Source of the DNA: a virus
IMG/VR virus record: IMGVR_UViG_3300015262_000014
Coordinates: 1 to 52,465 of that record
Direction: 5' to 3' (one strand)
Length of the DNA stretch: 52,465 bases
Shown here: piece by piece, positions 34,117 to 41,523 of the stretch
Position numbering within the stretch: position 1 is the first letter of the stretch
How the letters are laid out: the number at the start of each line of letters is the position of its first letter
The notes under the pieces: generated by a model
What the model was told of the DNA's origin: nothing
What the model saw: the letters and a program-made list of their open reading frames with translations, nothing else
The model's database searches: none
Made by a program: the position numbers and the translations under genes

Positions 34117-34605
34117 TTAGCGGTCGGCGATCATCCGGCCATTGATGTGGCATGTATCAGCGTGCAGCACGAATGGCGGCTCAGCAGCCATCACGATCAT
34201 GACGTGGCCGCCGGCGCGGATCTCTACTCGTTCAGCGGACACCACCAGCGTGCTGGCTGACGGGCTTGCGGCCAAACGCTCTGCCATCTCAGCGGCCGTC
34301 TCTGGCCGTTTGTAAATCAGCCTGGTGCGAATGTCGGCGCAATCGCGGTCGTATGACTCGTCCGTGGTCGAGAACTCCGCACCGTCGCGGTACTCGGCGG
34401 GAATAGCCATAACCTGGTCACCAATGAATCGGTAACGCTCGATCGCATTGGTTGGCAGTTCGCTCTCGGCCCAGTCCCCCACTTCCACTGTGATCAGGCG
34501 CGGGACGTTCAACTGGCCCGTGCCTCCCGAATTCAGCTCCATGGCGCCGGTCGCCTCATCCAGCCGCAGGCCAGACAGGCCCGGCACATAGTCATGGCTC
34601 TGCAT
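34117..34605 (-). CDS. conserved phage tail-region-type protein (162 aa)
   Basis: The ATG at 34605 (MQSHDYVPGLSGLRLDEATG) has GGAG upstream. Conserved-looking parts are 'MITVEVGDWAESELPTNAIE'-like text in the middle and 'AIPAEYRDGAEFSTTDESYD'. I recall this type from the distal ends of late regions in temperate phages, where it is sometimes annotated as a tail or DUF1983-linked protein. I cannot assign a function. Confidence 0.55.
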   Translation of the reverse strand: MQSHDYVPGLSGLRLDEATGAMELNSGGTGQLNVPRLITVEVGDWAESELPTNAIERYRFIGDQVMAIPAEYRDGAEFSTTDESYDRDCADIRTRLIYKRPETAAEMAERLAASPSASTLVVSAERVEIRAGGHVMIVMAAEPPFVLHADTCHINGRMIADR

Positions 34606-34687
34606 TGTGGATCTCCAGGTCGTAATAGGCGCGGGCAACCGGACGCGATCCATGCTGCTGATCCGGCCTTTGCTCATCCTTGAGCAT
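34592..34687 (-). CDS. very small conserved-looking phage peptide (31 aa)
   Basis: The frame from the ATG at 34687 reads MLKDEQRPDQQHGSRPVARA then YYDLEIHNAEP. GGGTG lies just upstream, and its stop overlaps the start of the 34117-34605 gene by 14 bases. The polar N-terminus plus 'AYYDLEI' strand looks like a real microprotein. Support is limited to composition and coupling. Confidence 0.4.
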   Translation of the reverse strand: MLKDEQRPDQQHGSRPVARAYYDLEIHNAEP

Positions 34688-34710
34688 TCACCCACATAAA
34701 ACTCGTTGAT

Positions 34711-34796
34711 TGGCGGAAGGCGGAGGAGTCGAACCCCTACCGTTTCCAGCAGCACCGGGTTCAAACCGGCTTGCCTACCACTTGGCGCCGCCTTCC
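34711..34796 (-). tRNA. tRNA-Ser(UGA)-like gene, slightly non-canonical
   Basis: On the minus strand the acceptor GGAAGGC pairs with GCCTTCC, and discriminator G plus encoded CCA follow (34711-34714). The D-arm contains AAGTGGTA. The anticodon stem GCCGG/CCGGT encloses TTTGAAC, so the anticodon is UGA (serine). A 17-base variable region can form an arm, as in class II tRNAs, and the T-loop is TTCGACT. Deviations are no U at position 8, an acceptor helix extendable to 9 bp, and one mismatch in the T-stem. It may be a functional phage tRNA or a degenerate one. Confidence 0.65.
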
Positions 34797-34804
34797 AGAA
34801 ACGC

Positions 34805-34828
34805 AAAACCCCGCACGATGGCGGGGCT
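34805..34828 (-). terminator. leftward terminator before the tRNA
   Basis: Read on the minus strand, GCCCCGC-CATCGT-GCGGGGT is followed by TTT. It lies just upstream of the tRNA on its strand and separates it from leftward transcription coming from the early region. Confidence 0.65.
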
Positions 34829-35255
34829 CTTGAATGGGTGCAGGTGGCTGGCGCAACTCTCCAGCTCTGGTGGGGCAGATCGCCGGGTCACGCACCCTGC
34901 CCTCTCATCGCGTAGCCGCCCATTGTCCGCACGGGATTAGACGACGCCTCTACCGACTTAGCCCAGCTGCCTGGGCGATAACCTGCATAAAACAATCAGG
35001 CATCAGCTGCGCAATATGCGCAATTCCAATCCCCTGAAACCCACACGCAACCCGCGTGCCGTCTGCTTTTGCGCGTATTGCGCAGGTGCGCACTGACTGC
35101 GCAGATTGCGCACTTTAGGTATTTATGGATACGCACCAGCGACGTACGACGCCGGGACCGACAGGGACCTGCTGAATCTAAATCGGTGATGGCGTGAAAA
35201 TCTCTATGAATTAACGAGTAGTGGAATGATCTGTAACCAATACAGGGAGAACCAC
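34829..35255. other. gene-free region with TGCGCA repeats
   Basis: About 430 bases lie without a supported gene. The first part resembles tRNA-flank sequence but does not fold into a tRNA. The middle holds six TGCGCA palindromes (listed separately). The end carries the leader of the DUF6555-like gene. Confidence 0.45.
35008..35112. repeat. cluster of six TGCGCA palindromes
   Basis: TGCGCA occurs at 35008, 35017, 35079, 35087, 35098 and 35107, in two groups with centre spacings of 8, 9 or 11 bases. Several share flanks (TTGCGCA). Such density of a 6-mer in 105 bases is far above chance. The function is unknown: a regulator array, a replication or packaging element, or a methylation-protected site. 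Confidence 0.6.
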
Positions 35256-35525
35256 ATGCCAACACCAGCGCTTTACATAATTGAATACGAGCTTCACGGC
35301 ACCCCAAAGTCGTTCATCTTTCGGGCTGAAGTAATGAATAATGCGGAAGCATGGCACTGGGCGTGCTGCGATGCCGGAATAGGAATAATTCCTAAATATG
35401 GGCGTACCCGTATAAAGAAGGTATCGAAGCCAATGGCCGAACGTTACGGAATCGCCGACGTAAAATGGCGACCTTCAGGATCTATTCCATTCAACCCTGC
35501 ACCTTTTGTTCCTCTAGCCCCGTGA
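35256..35525 (+). CDS. DUF6555-like small protein (89 aa)
   Basis: The ATG at 35256 follows AGGGAGAACCAC. Text such as ALYIIEYELHGTPKSFIFRA, 'AEAWHWACCDAGIGIIP' and 'PMAERYGIADVKWR' matches my memory of the DUF6555 family, which is found in Pseudomonas and its prophages. Function is unknown. It stands alone on the plus strand with its own leader, so it may be expressed in the lysogen. Confidence 0.7.
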   Translation: MPTPALYIIEYELHGTPKSFIFRAEVMNNAEAWHWACCDAGIGIIPKYGRTRIKKVSKPMAERYGIADVKWRPSGSIPFNPAPFVPLAP

Positions 35526-35771
35526 CTTAAAAGGCCTCAGTCAGAGTATTTTCAGAAATTAATCCAATGACGTTGTTCTGCACTCTGCTCGGAAATTAAG
35601 GGCCAAGTGCTCTATTTTCGAGGAGAAGCATGGAAATTTTGCTGAGCACTCTGAAGACATGGCCCAAGGCCACGCATTGCAGTTAATCAGGATAAGGTCC
35701 ATACCTGAGGGGAAACACTTACGGCGGCACCAGCGCAGCTCCTGGCGTGACATCCCTAATGAGAGGGCGAC
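35526..35771. other. intergenic region before the 35772 gene
   Basis: No supported gene lies here. The sequence is moderately AT-rich and probably contains the promoter of the following small gene. Confidence 0.35.
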
Positions 35772-36050
35772 ATGGATACCAACTCAATCACTTCGGCCAA
35801 GTGGCATGGAGCTACTGACCTGAGCAATCGGCTTTTCAAAGAAGCCGACCAACTCGACGGAATAGCTTTTGCGTTGCTTACTCACGCGCCTGCTTCCCCG
35901 GACGCCGCTAGAAAATACCAAGCTGCAAGAAATTCTGCCGATGCGAAGTATGCAGAGGCGAGGCAAGCCTGGGAGGAAGCGAAGGCTAATTTCCAGATAA
36001 CTGCAAAACGAAAAGAAATCTCACGGAGAGCTCAGCCGCCCGCGTCATAA
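35772..36050 (+). CDS. small helical protein of unknown function (92 aa)
   Basis: GAGAGGGCGAC precedes the ATG. The sequence is Ala/Lys/Glu-rich and helical (AARKYQAARNSADAKYAEAR, 'QAWEEAKANFQITAKRKE'), consistent with a coiled coil. There is no known motif. It lies between the DUF6555-like gene and the VapD-like gene on the same strand and is probably accessory. Confidence 0.6.
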   Translation: MDTNSITSAKWHGATDLSNRLFKEADQLDGIAFALLTHAPASPDAARKYQAARNSADAKYAEARQAWEEAKANFQITAKRKEISRRAQPPAS

Positions 36051-36212
36051 GGCGCAGATGGCCGGCACTGATCTCCGGCTTTCGACGTGGTCCCCAATCT
36101 GCCAGATGGGTTGAACCTCGGTGATCAAGTCATCGAACCCGCCGTACTTTGCGTGCCACGACCTGGCATCGTCACGCATCGTTAGCGCCTCAGCCTGCGC
36201 ATTCATCTGCAT
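36045..36212 (-). CDS. possible microprotein (55 aa)
   Basis: A complete frame from the ATG at 36212 reads MQMNAQAEALTMRDDARSWH, then 'AKYGGFDDLITEVQPIWQIG'. It fills the gap between two rightward genes and overlaps the end of the first by 6 bases. The composition is protein-like, but the ribosome binding site is weak, so the call is tentative. Confidence 0.4.
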   Translation of the reverse strand: MQMNAQAEALTMRDDARSWHAKYGGFDDLITEVQPIWQIGDHVESRRSVPAICAL

Positions 36213-36328
36213 AAATTTTCACTGCTGCGTGGGCGTGATTTGCGATGACCGCCAGACTGTCAGTCCATAAAGGCAAACGAGAGCGGATTGATCTATGCTC
36301 AGTGATCGACAAACTTGAGAATTGAAGA

Positions 36329-36706
36329 ATGAGCAGATACGCGATCGCTTTCGACTTAGCTTATGCGGAAATGAAATCAGATGGTTACACCCACAGCGAG
36401 GTAGTTCAGGTCTATCAGAAAGAGATCCCCAATGCATTCCGAGCCGCTGGGTTTGACGGCCACCTTCAGGGTTCTGTTTACCACACTGAAACAGACAAGG
36501 AAGAACTCTCAATTCTCATCAATCTAAAGACGGTGCTCCAGTCCGCGGCGCCTAATTTCTGTAGATACGCGAAGCGAATTCACGTGTTTCGCCTAGAGGC
36601 TTGGTCTGACGTCACGAAGGACTTGTCCACCAGACCTGAGACTTCCTCTGAACCGCAAGCAATTGAAGAGATTCTTGAACAGCTGTTCGAAGAAGTGAGC
36701 ACTTAA
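36329..36706 (+). CDS. VapD-like endoribonuclease family protein (Cas2-type fold)
   Basis: The protein has 125 residues beginning MSRYAIAFDLAYAEMKSDGY. The first strand (YAIAFDL), 'VYQKEIPNAFRAAGFDGHLQ' and 'GSVYHTETD', then 'HVFRLEAWSDVT', follow the VapD family, which shares a Cas2-like ferredoxin fold and cleaves mRNA. No antitoxin gene is adjacent, so it would be an orphan. It is expressed rightward in a cargo segment. The catalytic assignment is by family resemblance. Confidence 0.75.
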   Translation: MSRYAIAFDLAYAEMKSDGYTHSEVVQVYQKEIPNAFRAAGFDGHLQGSVYHTETDKEELSILINLKTVLQSAAPNFCRYAKRIHVFRLEAWSDVTKDLSTRPETSSEPQAIEEILEQLFEEVST

Positions 36707-36844
36707 CACCGGCCATCGGTCTCATGTGACAGGCACTCTTTTTTCCTGATGTTACACAGATACATCGGCACCCGAGGCGCTACGCTTCTGCGGCCTTAAG
36801 GTTACTGGTGCCCCTGTAGAAATCTCGGCTTGGGACTTCTAACA

Positions 36845-36872
36845 AAAAGCCCGGCGCTGTGGCCGGGCTTTT
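36845..36872. terminator. bidirectional terminator
   Basis: AAAAGCCCGGC-GCTGTG-GCCGGGCTTTT is an 11-bp perfect stem that ends in T on both strands. It serves the VapD-like gene on one side and the FxLYD gene on the other. Confidence 0.88.
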
Positions 36873-36883
36873 GGATAACGTAA

Positions 36884-37201
36884 TCAGTAAATATCGATGC
36901 TGCTCAATTTGGCTTGGGCAAAAGGTGCGGTGGTAGGCGCTGAAAATTTCCAGTTCTCCCCAGGTCCAATGTCCGCCGCGTGGGCCACCGTGTTGCCTAT
37001 AACATTCCCGGCCGCGTCATAAAGCTTGAACTTCACAAATACAGAGCCCAACTGAGCGTTCGTATTGTTGTGAGCCGTGCCCATTACTGCGGTGAATCCT
37101 TCCGGCGCTTGTCCTGCATGAATATCGGATAATGTTACCCGGTCATCTGCAATTACAGCCGTGGACATAAAAAGTGCTGCTATGGCGAGGATCTTCCGCA
37201 T
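36884..37201 (-). CDS. secreted FxLYD-domain protein
   Basis: The protein has 105 residues from the ATG at 37201 (GGAG upstream). A clear signal peptide MRKILAIAALFMSTAVIADD is followed by a small beta-sandwich with the diagnostic 'VFVKFKLYDAAGNVIGNTVA' (FxLYD). Such domains occur in exported bacterial proteins. In a prophage it would be a lysogenic-conversion factor at the cell envelope. It is flanked by terminators on both sides, so it is an independent unit. Confidence 0.8.
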   Translation of the reverse strand: MRKILAIAALFMSTAVIADDRVTLSDIHAGQAPEGFTAVMGTAHNNTNAQLGSVFVKFKLYDAAGNVIGNTVAHAADIGPGENWKFSAPTTAPFAQAKLSSIDIY

Positions 37202-37293
37202 CGGTACTGCTCCATTCTGAATAGAGCTCAACCTTTGCCCAACCCTTGAGCGCTGTCAACTTCGGCACAGATGAAGTGCGTTCGACAGGCATA

Positions 37294-37321
37294 AAAAAAC
37301 CCGACTCAATAGCCGGGTTTT
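37294..37321. terminator. terminator of the leftward early operon
   Basis: AAAACCCG...CGGGTTTT with a short loop and T-runs on both strands. It lies about 70 bases beyond the last gene of the early operon (stop at 37392). Confidence 0.75.
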
Positions 37322-37391
37322 CTGTTCGGCGTACCTGCCTAAGCACGCACCGAACCGCAGGTTACGAATCTAAACGGTCACTCGGTCACTG

Positions 37392-37937
37392 TCAAGCTGC
37401 GCTTTGCAACAGCAGGCCATTCTCCTCGAGCAATGACTCGACGACGATGTGCGCTGCGTTCACCTGGTCATCGAGCCAGCGCATGGTCGTTGCCCTCCAT
37501 CGACGTAGCGTACGGTCAGGCGTTCCGTCCGCGTCCCAAGTGTGGATCTCGTAGAAGCTGGCCGGCAGCCCCCGGCGGCGCTCCGGCACCATCCAGGCCA
37601 TAACGCACTTGGTCTTGAACAGGTGGTGCGCCGGGCTGACCACTCTGGGGATCAGGTAGCGGGCGGCCTCCTGGACCTCCCCCTCGTTCACCGAGTATTT
37701 GCCGGCTAGCACGTGCCATTGCCCATCTGCCAGGGTGCGCTTGAGCATCGCCCGGGTCATCGCATCCTGCGTTGTTCGCTCTTCCGGCGATAGCCCGTCA
37801 TCTATTCGGCTGGTCAGCAACTCATCATCGGCGGAAGCCTTGAATCGGTTCTGCCATGCCGGCTTAGAGGTGCCGTCGTGGATCTCGATAGACATCACTC
37901 GGCTGATGCAGTGTCCTGCGTCCTTGTAAATACTCAT
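37392..37937 (-). CDS. unknown protein at the end of the early operon (181 aa)
   Basis: A basic and helical protein. A middle part with 'EVQEAARYLIPRVVSPAHHL' and 'FYEIHTWDADGTPDRTLRRW' shows no family that I recognise. It overlaps the preceding gene by 4 bases. The position at the end of the replication operon is where lambdoid phages keep late regulators (Q) or recombination accessories, so either is possible. Confidence 0.6.
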   Translation of the reverse strand: MSIYKDAGHCISRVMSIEIHDGTSKPAWQNRFKASADDELLTSRIDDGLSPEERTTQDAMTRAMLKRTLADGQWHVLAGKYSVNEGEVQEAARYLIPRVVSPAHHLFKTKCVMAWMVPERRRGLPASFYEIHTWDADGTPDRTLRRWRATTMRWLDDQVNAAHIVVESLLEENGLLLQSAA

Positions 37938-38233
37938 GCTGCCCTCCGAATGCGGCGAGGTGGTGGGTTGTCATCCAGGCCGAGCAGGTTGCGCAGCAGT
38001 GCGTCGGCAGTCTTGCTCTTGGCATTGCCCTCTGCTACCCAGCGTTTGCAGTAATCGCCGAACTCGATGTTGACCCGGATGGCGTGCCAGCTGGCGACCA
38101 TATCCAGAAGGCAGGCCAATGCTGCTGCACCGCCGACCTTCTCTTGGGCCAGGCCATCCCCGGCAATTTTCAAGAACTTTCGTTCGTGCTCCAACAGGCT
38201 CTTGCGCGGCAATGCCGCCGTTACGTTACTCAT
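37934..38233 (-). CDS. unknown early protein (99 aa)
   Basis: The ATG at 38233 has GGGAG eight bases upstream. It is mainly helical with a basic C-terminus (PPPRRIRRAA). It is coupled to its neighbours by short overlaps in the replication operon. No motif is recognised. Confidence 0.6.
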   Translation of the reverse strand: MSNVTAALPRKSLLEHERKFLKIAGDGLAQEKVGGAAALACLLDMVASWHAIRVNIEFGDYCKRWVAEGNAKSKTADALLRNLLGLDDNPPPRRIRRAA

Positions 38234-38405
38234 CTGCGACACTCCCGAGGCTTTTATAAACCTCCATAATCACAATTTGTGGATGCGGGGCGCGGGCCTC
38301 GCCAAACGTGGGCTGTAGCTGAATACGCGAATATTGGAATCTAACGCCTGTCTGCTCGGCATCAGCCCAAAAGGCGATCCTGTCTAAAGTTTTGGAGACG
38401 CTCAT
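38226..38405 (-). CDS. small early protein (59 aa)
   Basis: The ATG at 38405 is preceded by GGAAG inside the dnaB 3' end and overlaps the dnaB stop (ATGA). It reads MSVSKTLDRIAFWADAEQTG. The tight coupling supports expression; function is unknown. Confidence 0.6.
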   Translation of the reverse strand: MSVSKTLDRIAFWADAEQTGVRFQYSRIQLQPTFGEARAPHPQIVIMEVYKSLGSVADE

Positions 38406-39775
38406 GATTTCTTCCGCCCCTTGTACTGTTCGGAGAAGGGGCGGTTGATCTCCACCTCTTCCTGGGTGGGCTCGCGGCCCGCAAAGTTGACGAATCGGGC
38501 AAACTTGCCCTGCTGCTGCACAACGCATGAGCCCACCGGTGCGTGCCTGCACTTGGGCATGAGCAACTCGGTGGCGCCGTTCTGTCCTTCCTCGCTCTCC
38601 ATGTCGCGGTGGACCAGGATGATGCAGTGGGCGTCCGCCTCAATCTGTCCAGAGTCGCGCAGGTCTGAGGCGATCGGCTTCTTGCTCGGGCGCTTGGTCG
38701 AGTCGCGATTAAGCTGAGCCAGCAGGATCACCGGCACCTCGAGTTCCTTGGCGATGTTGACGATGCCGGTCGATATCTTGCCGAGCTCGGCAGTGCGGTT
38801 GAACGCCTTGCCGTCCGAACCGATCAGGCCTATGTAGTCAATCACCACCACATCGAGACCGTGCTTGCGCTTGACCTGGCGACAGATGCTCCGAATGCGC
38901 GCGACGGTGAGGCCAGACTTGTCGCTGACGTAAAGGGGCTTGTCCATGATCTTATTGACCGCGGAGGTCAGCCGAGGCCAGTCGTCGTCCTCCAGCTTCC
39001 CGTTGTCGAGTACCTGCAGGTCTATGCTGCCAAGTGACGCCAGCGCTCGGTTGGCCAACTCCTCTTCTGGCATTTCCAACGAGAACACCATGCCGACGCC
39101 GAGGCCGGTGCAAGAGATATGCTGGGCTATCTGCAGGCCGAGGGTTGTCTTACCACTGCCCGGCAGGCCCGCAACGATGGTCACGGTTTTTTTGCGCAAC
39201 CCACGGACCAGCTTGTCCAGATCCACCAGGCCGGTGGATAGCCCTGCCTGCACGCTCCCGTTGTACTTGGCGTCAATGATGTCGATGTTTCTGGCTACCA
39301 CTTCATCCATGCGCTTGTAATCCGGCTCGCCAGTATCCAGATCGCGCAGGTCCGCCATCGCTTGTTGAGCACTGGCAATGATCTCTGCAACCGGCCGGTT
39401 CTCGTTCGCCGAATCGCGAACCGCATCGGCAGCTTCAACCAGGCGGCGGAGCACTGCCCGTTCTGCAACAGTGCGGGCATACGCCTTCCAATTGACGGTG
39501 CTGGGCGTGTTCCTCGCCAGCTCACCGGCATAAGCAATGGTTGTGCCGCCACTCGGGAGGACCGGCTTGAAGTCGTGAAGGGTGACAGGATCAACCGGAG
39601 CACCAGTGGCGTGCAGCTCCAGCATCACCTGGAACAGCGCCGCGTTTTCCGGATCGTGGAAATCGGCAGCTGTAACCGCGGCGGTGATCGAGTCGAACAA
39701 CTCGCCATCCAGCATCAGCGACCCGAGCAGCGCGTGTTCGGCCTCATCGCTGTACAACTCGCGATAGTCGCTCAT
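38402..39775 (-). CDS. dnaB: replicative DNA helicase, DnaB type
   Basis: The protein has 457 residues, a normal length. It has an N-terminal domain (EAEHALLGSLMLDGELFDSI) and a RecA-like C-terminal domain with Walker A AGLPGSGKT (Lys209), then 'GMVFSLEMPEEELANRALAS', Walker B 'DVVVIDYIGLI', and the motif with 'ILLAQLNRDSTKRP'. It unwinds phage DNA at the fork after loading by the adjacent DnaC-like protein, whose gene overlaps by 4 bases. No intein is present. Confidence 0.92.
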   Translation of the reverse strand: MSDYRELYSDEAEHALLGSLMLDGELFDSITAAVTAADFHDPENAALFQVMLELHATGAPVDPVTLHDFKPVLPSGGTTIAYAGELARNTPSTVNWKAYARTVAERAVLRRLVEAADAVRDSANENRPVAEIIASAQQAMADLRDLDTGEPDYKRMDEVVARNIDIIDAKYNGSVQAGLSTGLVDLDKLVRGLRKKTVTIVAGLPGSGKTTLGLQIAQHISCTGLGVGMVFSLEMPEEELANRALASLGSIDLQVLDNGKLEDDDWPRLTSAVNKIMDKPLYVSDKSGLTVARIRSICRQVKRKHGLDVVVIDYIGLIGSDGKAFNRTAELGKISTGIVNIAKELEVPVILLAQLNRDSTKRPSKKPIASDLRDSGQIEADAHCIILVHRDMESEEGQNGATELLMPKCRHAPVGSCVVQQQGKFARFVNFAGREPTQEEVEINRPFSEQYKGRKKS

Positions 39776-40569
39776 ACGCGCCCCCGTGCCGATGCCCAGG
39801 TGAAGCCGACCAGCAGCGCCTTGTTCTCACGCAGACGGTCAAGGGCTCTCTCGCCGATGTACTGGCTCAAGCCTATGGCGCTGAGGTTTGACACCACCAC
39901 CGTCGGGCGGATCACGTTGTAACGGCGATCCAGCACCTCATGCAGCACCGACAGTTCGTATTGGGTGCCCGCCTGGGCGCCAACTTCATCGATCACCAGC
40001 AGGTCGAAACTCGCCAGTTCGTTGATCACGTCGCCCTCGGTGTACCCGGCATTGCGGTCCATCGAGCGCTTGAACACGCGGATGATTTCGGAGGCGGTGG
40101 TGATCACCGCCACGGCCCGGTGTTGGCGAATGACGTGCTGGACGATGCCACTGGCCAGGTGCGTCTTGCCGTTACCGACGTTGCCACAGAGCAACAGGTT
40201 GCGGCCGGCCTGGAAGTGCTCGCCGAAGCTGTCGGCGTATCCCTGGCAAGTTTCCAGCGCCAACTTCATCTCCGGAGTTGTGGGACGGTAGGTAGCGAAG
40301 GTGCTGTCGGCAAACCGAGGCGTGATGCCAGAGCCTAAAAGCGTGCTGTTGACGCTTTCGGCTTGCAGGTTGGCCAGCGCCTGCGAGTGTTCTTCGCTGC
40401 CCCGTGGTGCTACGCGAAGGCCGTGGAATTGGCACTGCTTGCACGGGCGCACAGCCATGGTGCCGTTGAACTGCTCAACCTCGGAGCGATCAACCTCGCC
40501 ATGGACCGGACACTCGCCGGCGAAGGTACGCTGCTCAGGCTGGCGGCGGAAATTAGAACGCTGGGCCAT
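39772..40569 (-). CDS. dnaC: DnaC-like helicase loader (AAA+ ATPase)
   Basis: The protein has 265 residues. The ATG at 40569 has AAGGAGG upstream. An N-terminal zinc-finger-like part (CPVHGEV...CKQCQFHG) precedes the AAA+ domain with Walker A 'CGNVGNGKTHLASG', Walker B 'LLVIDEVGAQ' and the arginine-finger region 'GERALDRLRENK'. It delivers DnaB helicase to the origin, probably the iterons in the gene before it. Confidence 0.88.
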   Translation of the reverse strand: MAQRSNFRRQPEQRTFAGECPVHGEVDRSEVEQFNGTMAVRPCKQCQFHGLRVAPRGSEEHSQALANLQAESVNSTLLGSGITPRFADSTFATYRPTTPEMKLALETCQGYADSFGEHFQAGRNLLLCGNVGNGKTHLASGIVQHVIRQHRAVAVITTASEIIRVFKRSMDRNAGYTEGDVINELASFDLLVIDEVGAQAGTQYELSVLHEVLDRRYNVIRPTVVVSNLSAIGLSQYIGERALDRLRENKALLVGFTWASARGRV

Positions 40570-41290
40570 CTTCGCCTCCTTGGTACATGTCGGGTGTGTG
40601 GTTGGGCAGGTTGTTGAACGCCGAGCCGCCGGCGGCTGTTGCTGGCTTAAGCACGTCCGTCCAGCGCTCGCCGTTGAGCCAGGTCGACGCCATAGGCACG
40701 TACTGGCCGTCATCCTTGGTCCAGTCGCGAGAAACGCATTGGCTGGCCAGGGCGGTCGTTAGGGTCAGGCGAAGTTCGGCGCTCGGCTTAAGCTTCATCC
40801 ATACCTTGCGTGCGTTCGCTTTGGCCTTCTTGTTTGGGTACAGCTTCCAGAACACCTCAAATGCATCTGCAAATTCATCACCTGGTGCACACAAGGTTTT
40901 AGGTTCCTTGACTGGTTCAGAAGAGTGACTGGTTCTGGGGGCAGCTGCTGCCCCACCCCCTGGGTTATCTGCTGCCCCAGGTGGGTTATCTGTTGCCCCA
41001 CCCACTAGGGCAGATGCTGCCCCACCGTCGAGAGTCAAGTGAAAGAGATTTGACTGATTCAGCTCACCTTTACGGCGAAACTCACGACGGAGAAACCCGG
41101 CCTTTTCCAGCTCGCGAACATGCAGCTTCACCGTCGATCGGCCAATCTCGCACTGGTCTGCAATGTGCTGGTAGGACGGCCAGCATTCACCCTGATCACT
41201 GGCGTTGTCGGCCAGCTTGACCAGCACCAGCTTGCGCAGCGGGTTGCCCACCTTGGTTTTCATGGCCTTGACCATCAATTCCATACTCAT
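40553..41290 (-). CDS. lambda O-like replication initiator with internal iterons
   Basis: The protein has 245 residues; GGGAG precedes the ATG. The N-terminal winged helix (SYQHIADQCEIGRSTVKLHV) resembles the DNA-binding domain of phage replication proteins. The middle is a repetitive linker of Gly/Ala/Asn/Pro, encoded by the iterons. The C-terminal domain contains 'FADAFEVFWKLYPNKKAKAN' and 'YVPMASTWLNGERW', seen in O-like/DnaT-like proteins that contact the helicase. It overlaps the helicase-loader gene by 17 bases. It is the presumed initiator. Confidence 0.8.
   Translation of the reverse strand: MSMELMVKAMKTKVGNPLRKLVLVKLADNASDQGECWPSYQHIADQCEIGRSTVKLHVRELEKAGFLRREFRRKGELNQSNLFHLTLDGGAASALVGGATDNPPGAADNPGGGAAAAPRTSHSSEPVKEPKTLCAPGDEFADAFEVFWKLYPNKKAKANARKVWMKLKPSAELRLTLTTALASQCVSRDWTKDDGQYVPMASTWLNGERWTDVLKPATAAGGSAFNNLPNHTPDMYQGGEDGPAF
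40943..41026. repeat. iterons: putative phage replication origin
   Basis: The 11-mer (c/a)tg(c/t)tgcccca occurs four times, at 40947-40957, 40971-40981, 40992-41002 and 41016-41026, with spacings of 24, 21 and 24 bases. Two copies share the longer flank gggttatctg. They lie within the initiator gene, as in lambda ori inside gene O. Confidence 0.7.
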
Positions 41291-41523
41291 ATGTCCAACT
41301 CCCGTGTTACCCGGGCAATGAACGCGTCATAGCTCTCGGTCATGACCACGCCGCGATCCTCCAGCGCGCCTCGTGAGGCCTTGGCCATGGCGTAGACCTC
41401 CCAGCGGTCGCGCTCAGGCAGGTGACGGCAATTGGAATAGTTGGGCCAGGGACCGGCTACTACTTCGCTGGTGCCGGGCTGTACTGCTGCGATTGCAGTG
41501 GTTGATTCCAGTGGAGTGGTCAT
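41287..41523 (-). CDS. small early protein (78 aa)
   Basis: The ATG at 41523 has AAGGAG upstream and overlaps the preceding stop (ATGA). It contains 'CRHLPERDRWEVYAMAKASR' and a helical end 'ESYDAFIARVTRELDI'. The function is not recognised. It is part of the replication operon. Confidence 0.6.
   Translation of the reverse strand: MTTPLESTTAIAAVQPGTSEVVAGPWPNYSNCRHLPERDRWEVYAMAKASRGALEDRGVVMTESYDAFIARVTRELDI

Noticed and set aside
34840-34990. Possible second tRNA next to the tRNA-Ser-like gene
   Set aside because: A D-arm-like string (TCGGTAGAGGC on the minus strand) is present, but no closing acceptor stem or T-loop could be found.
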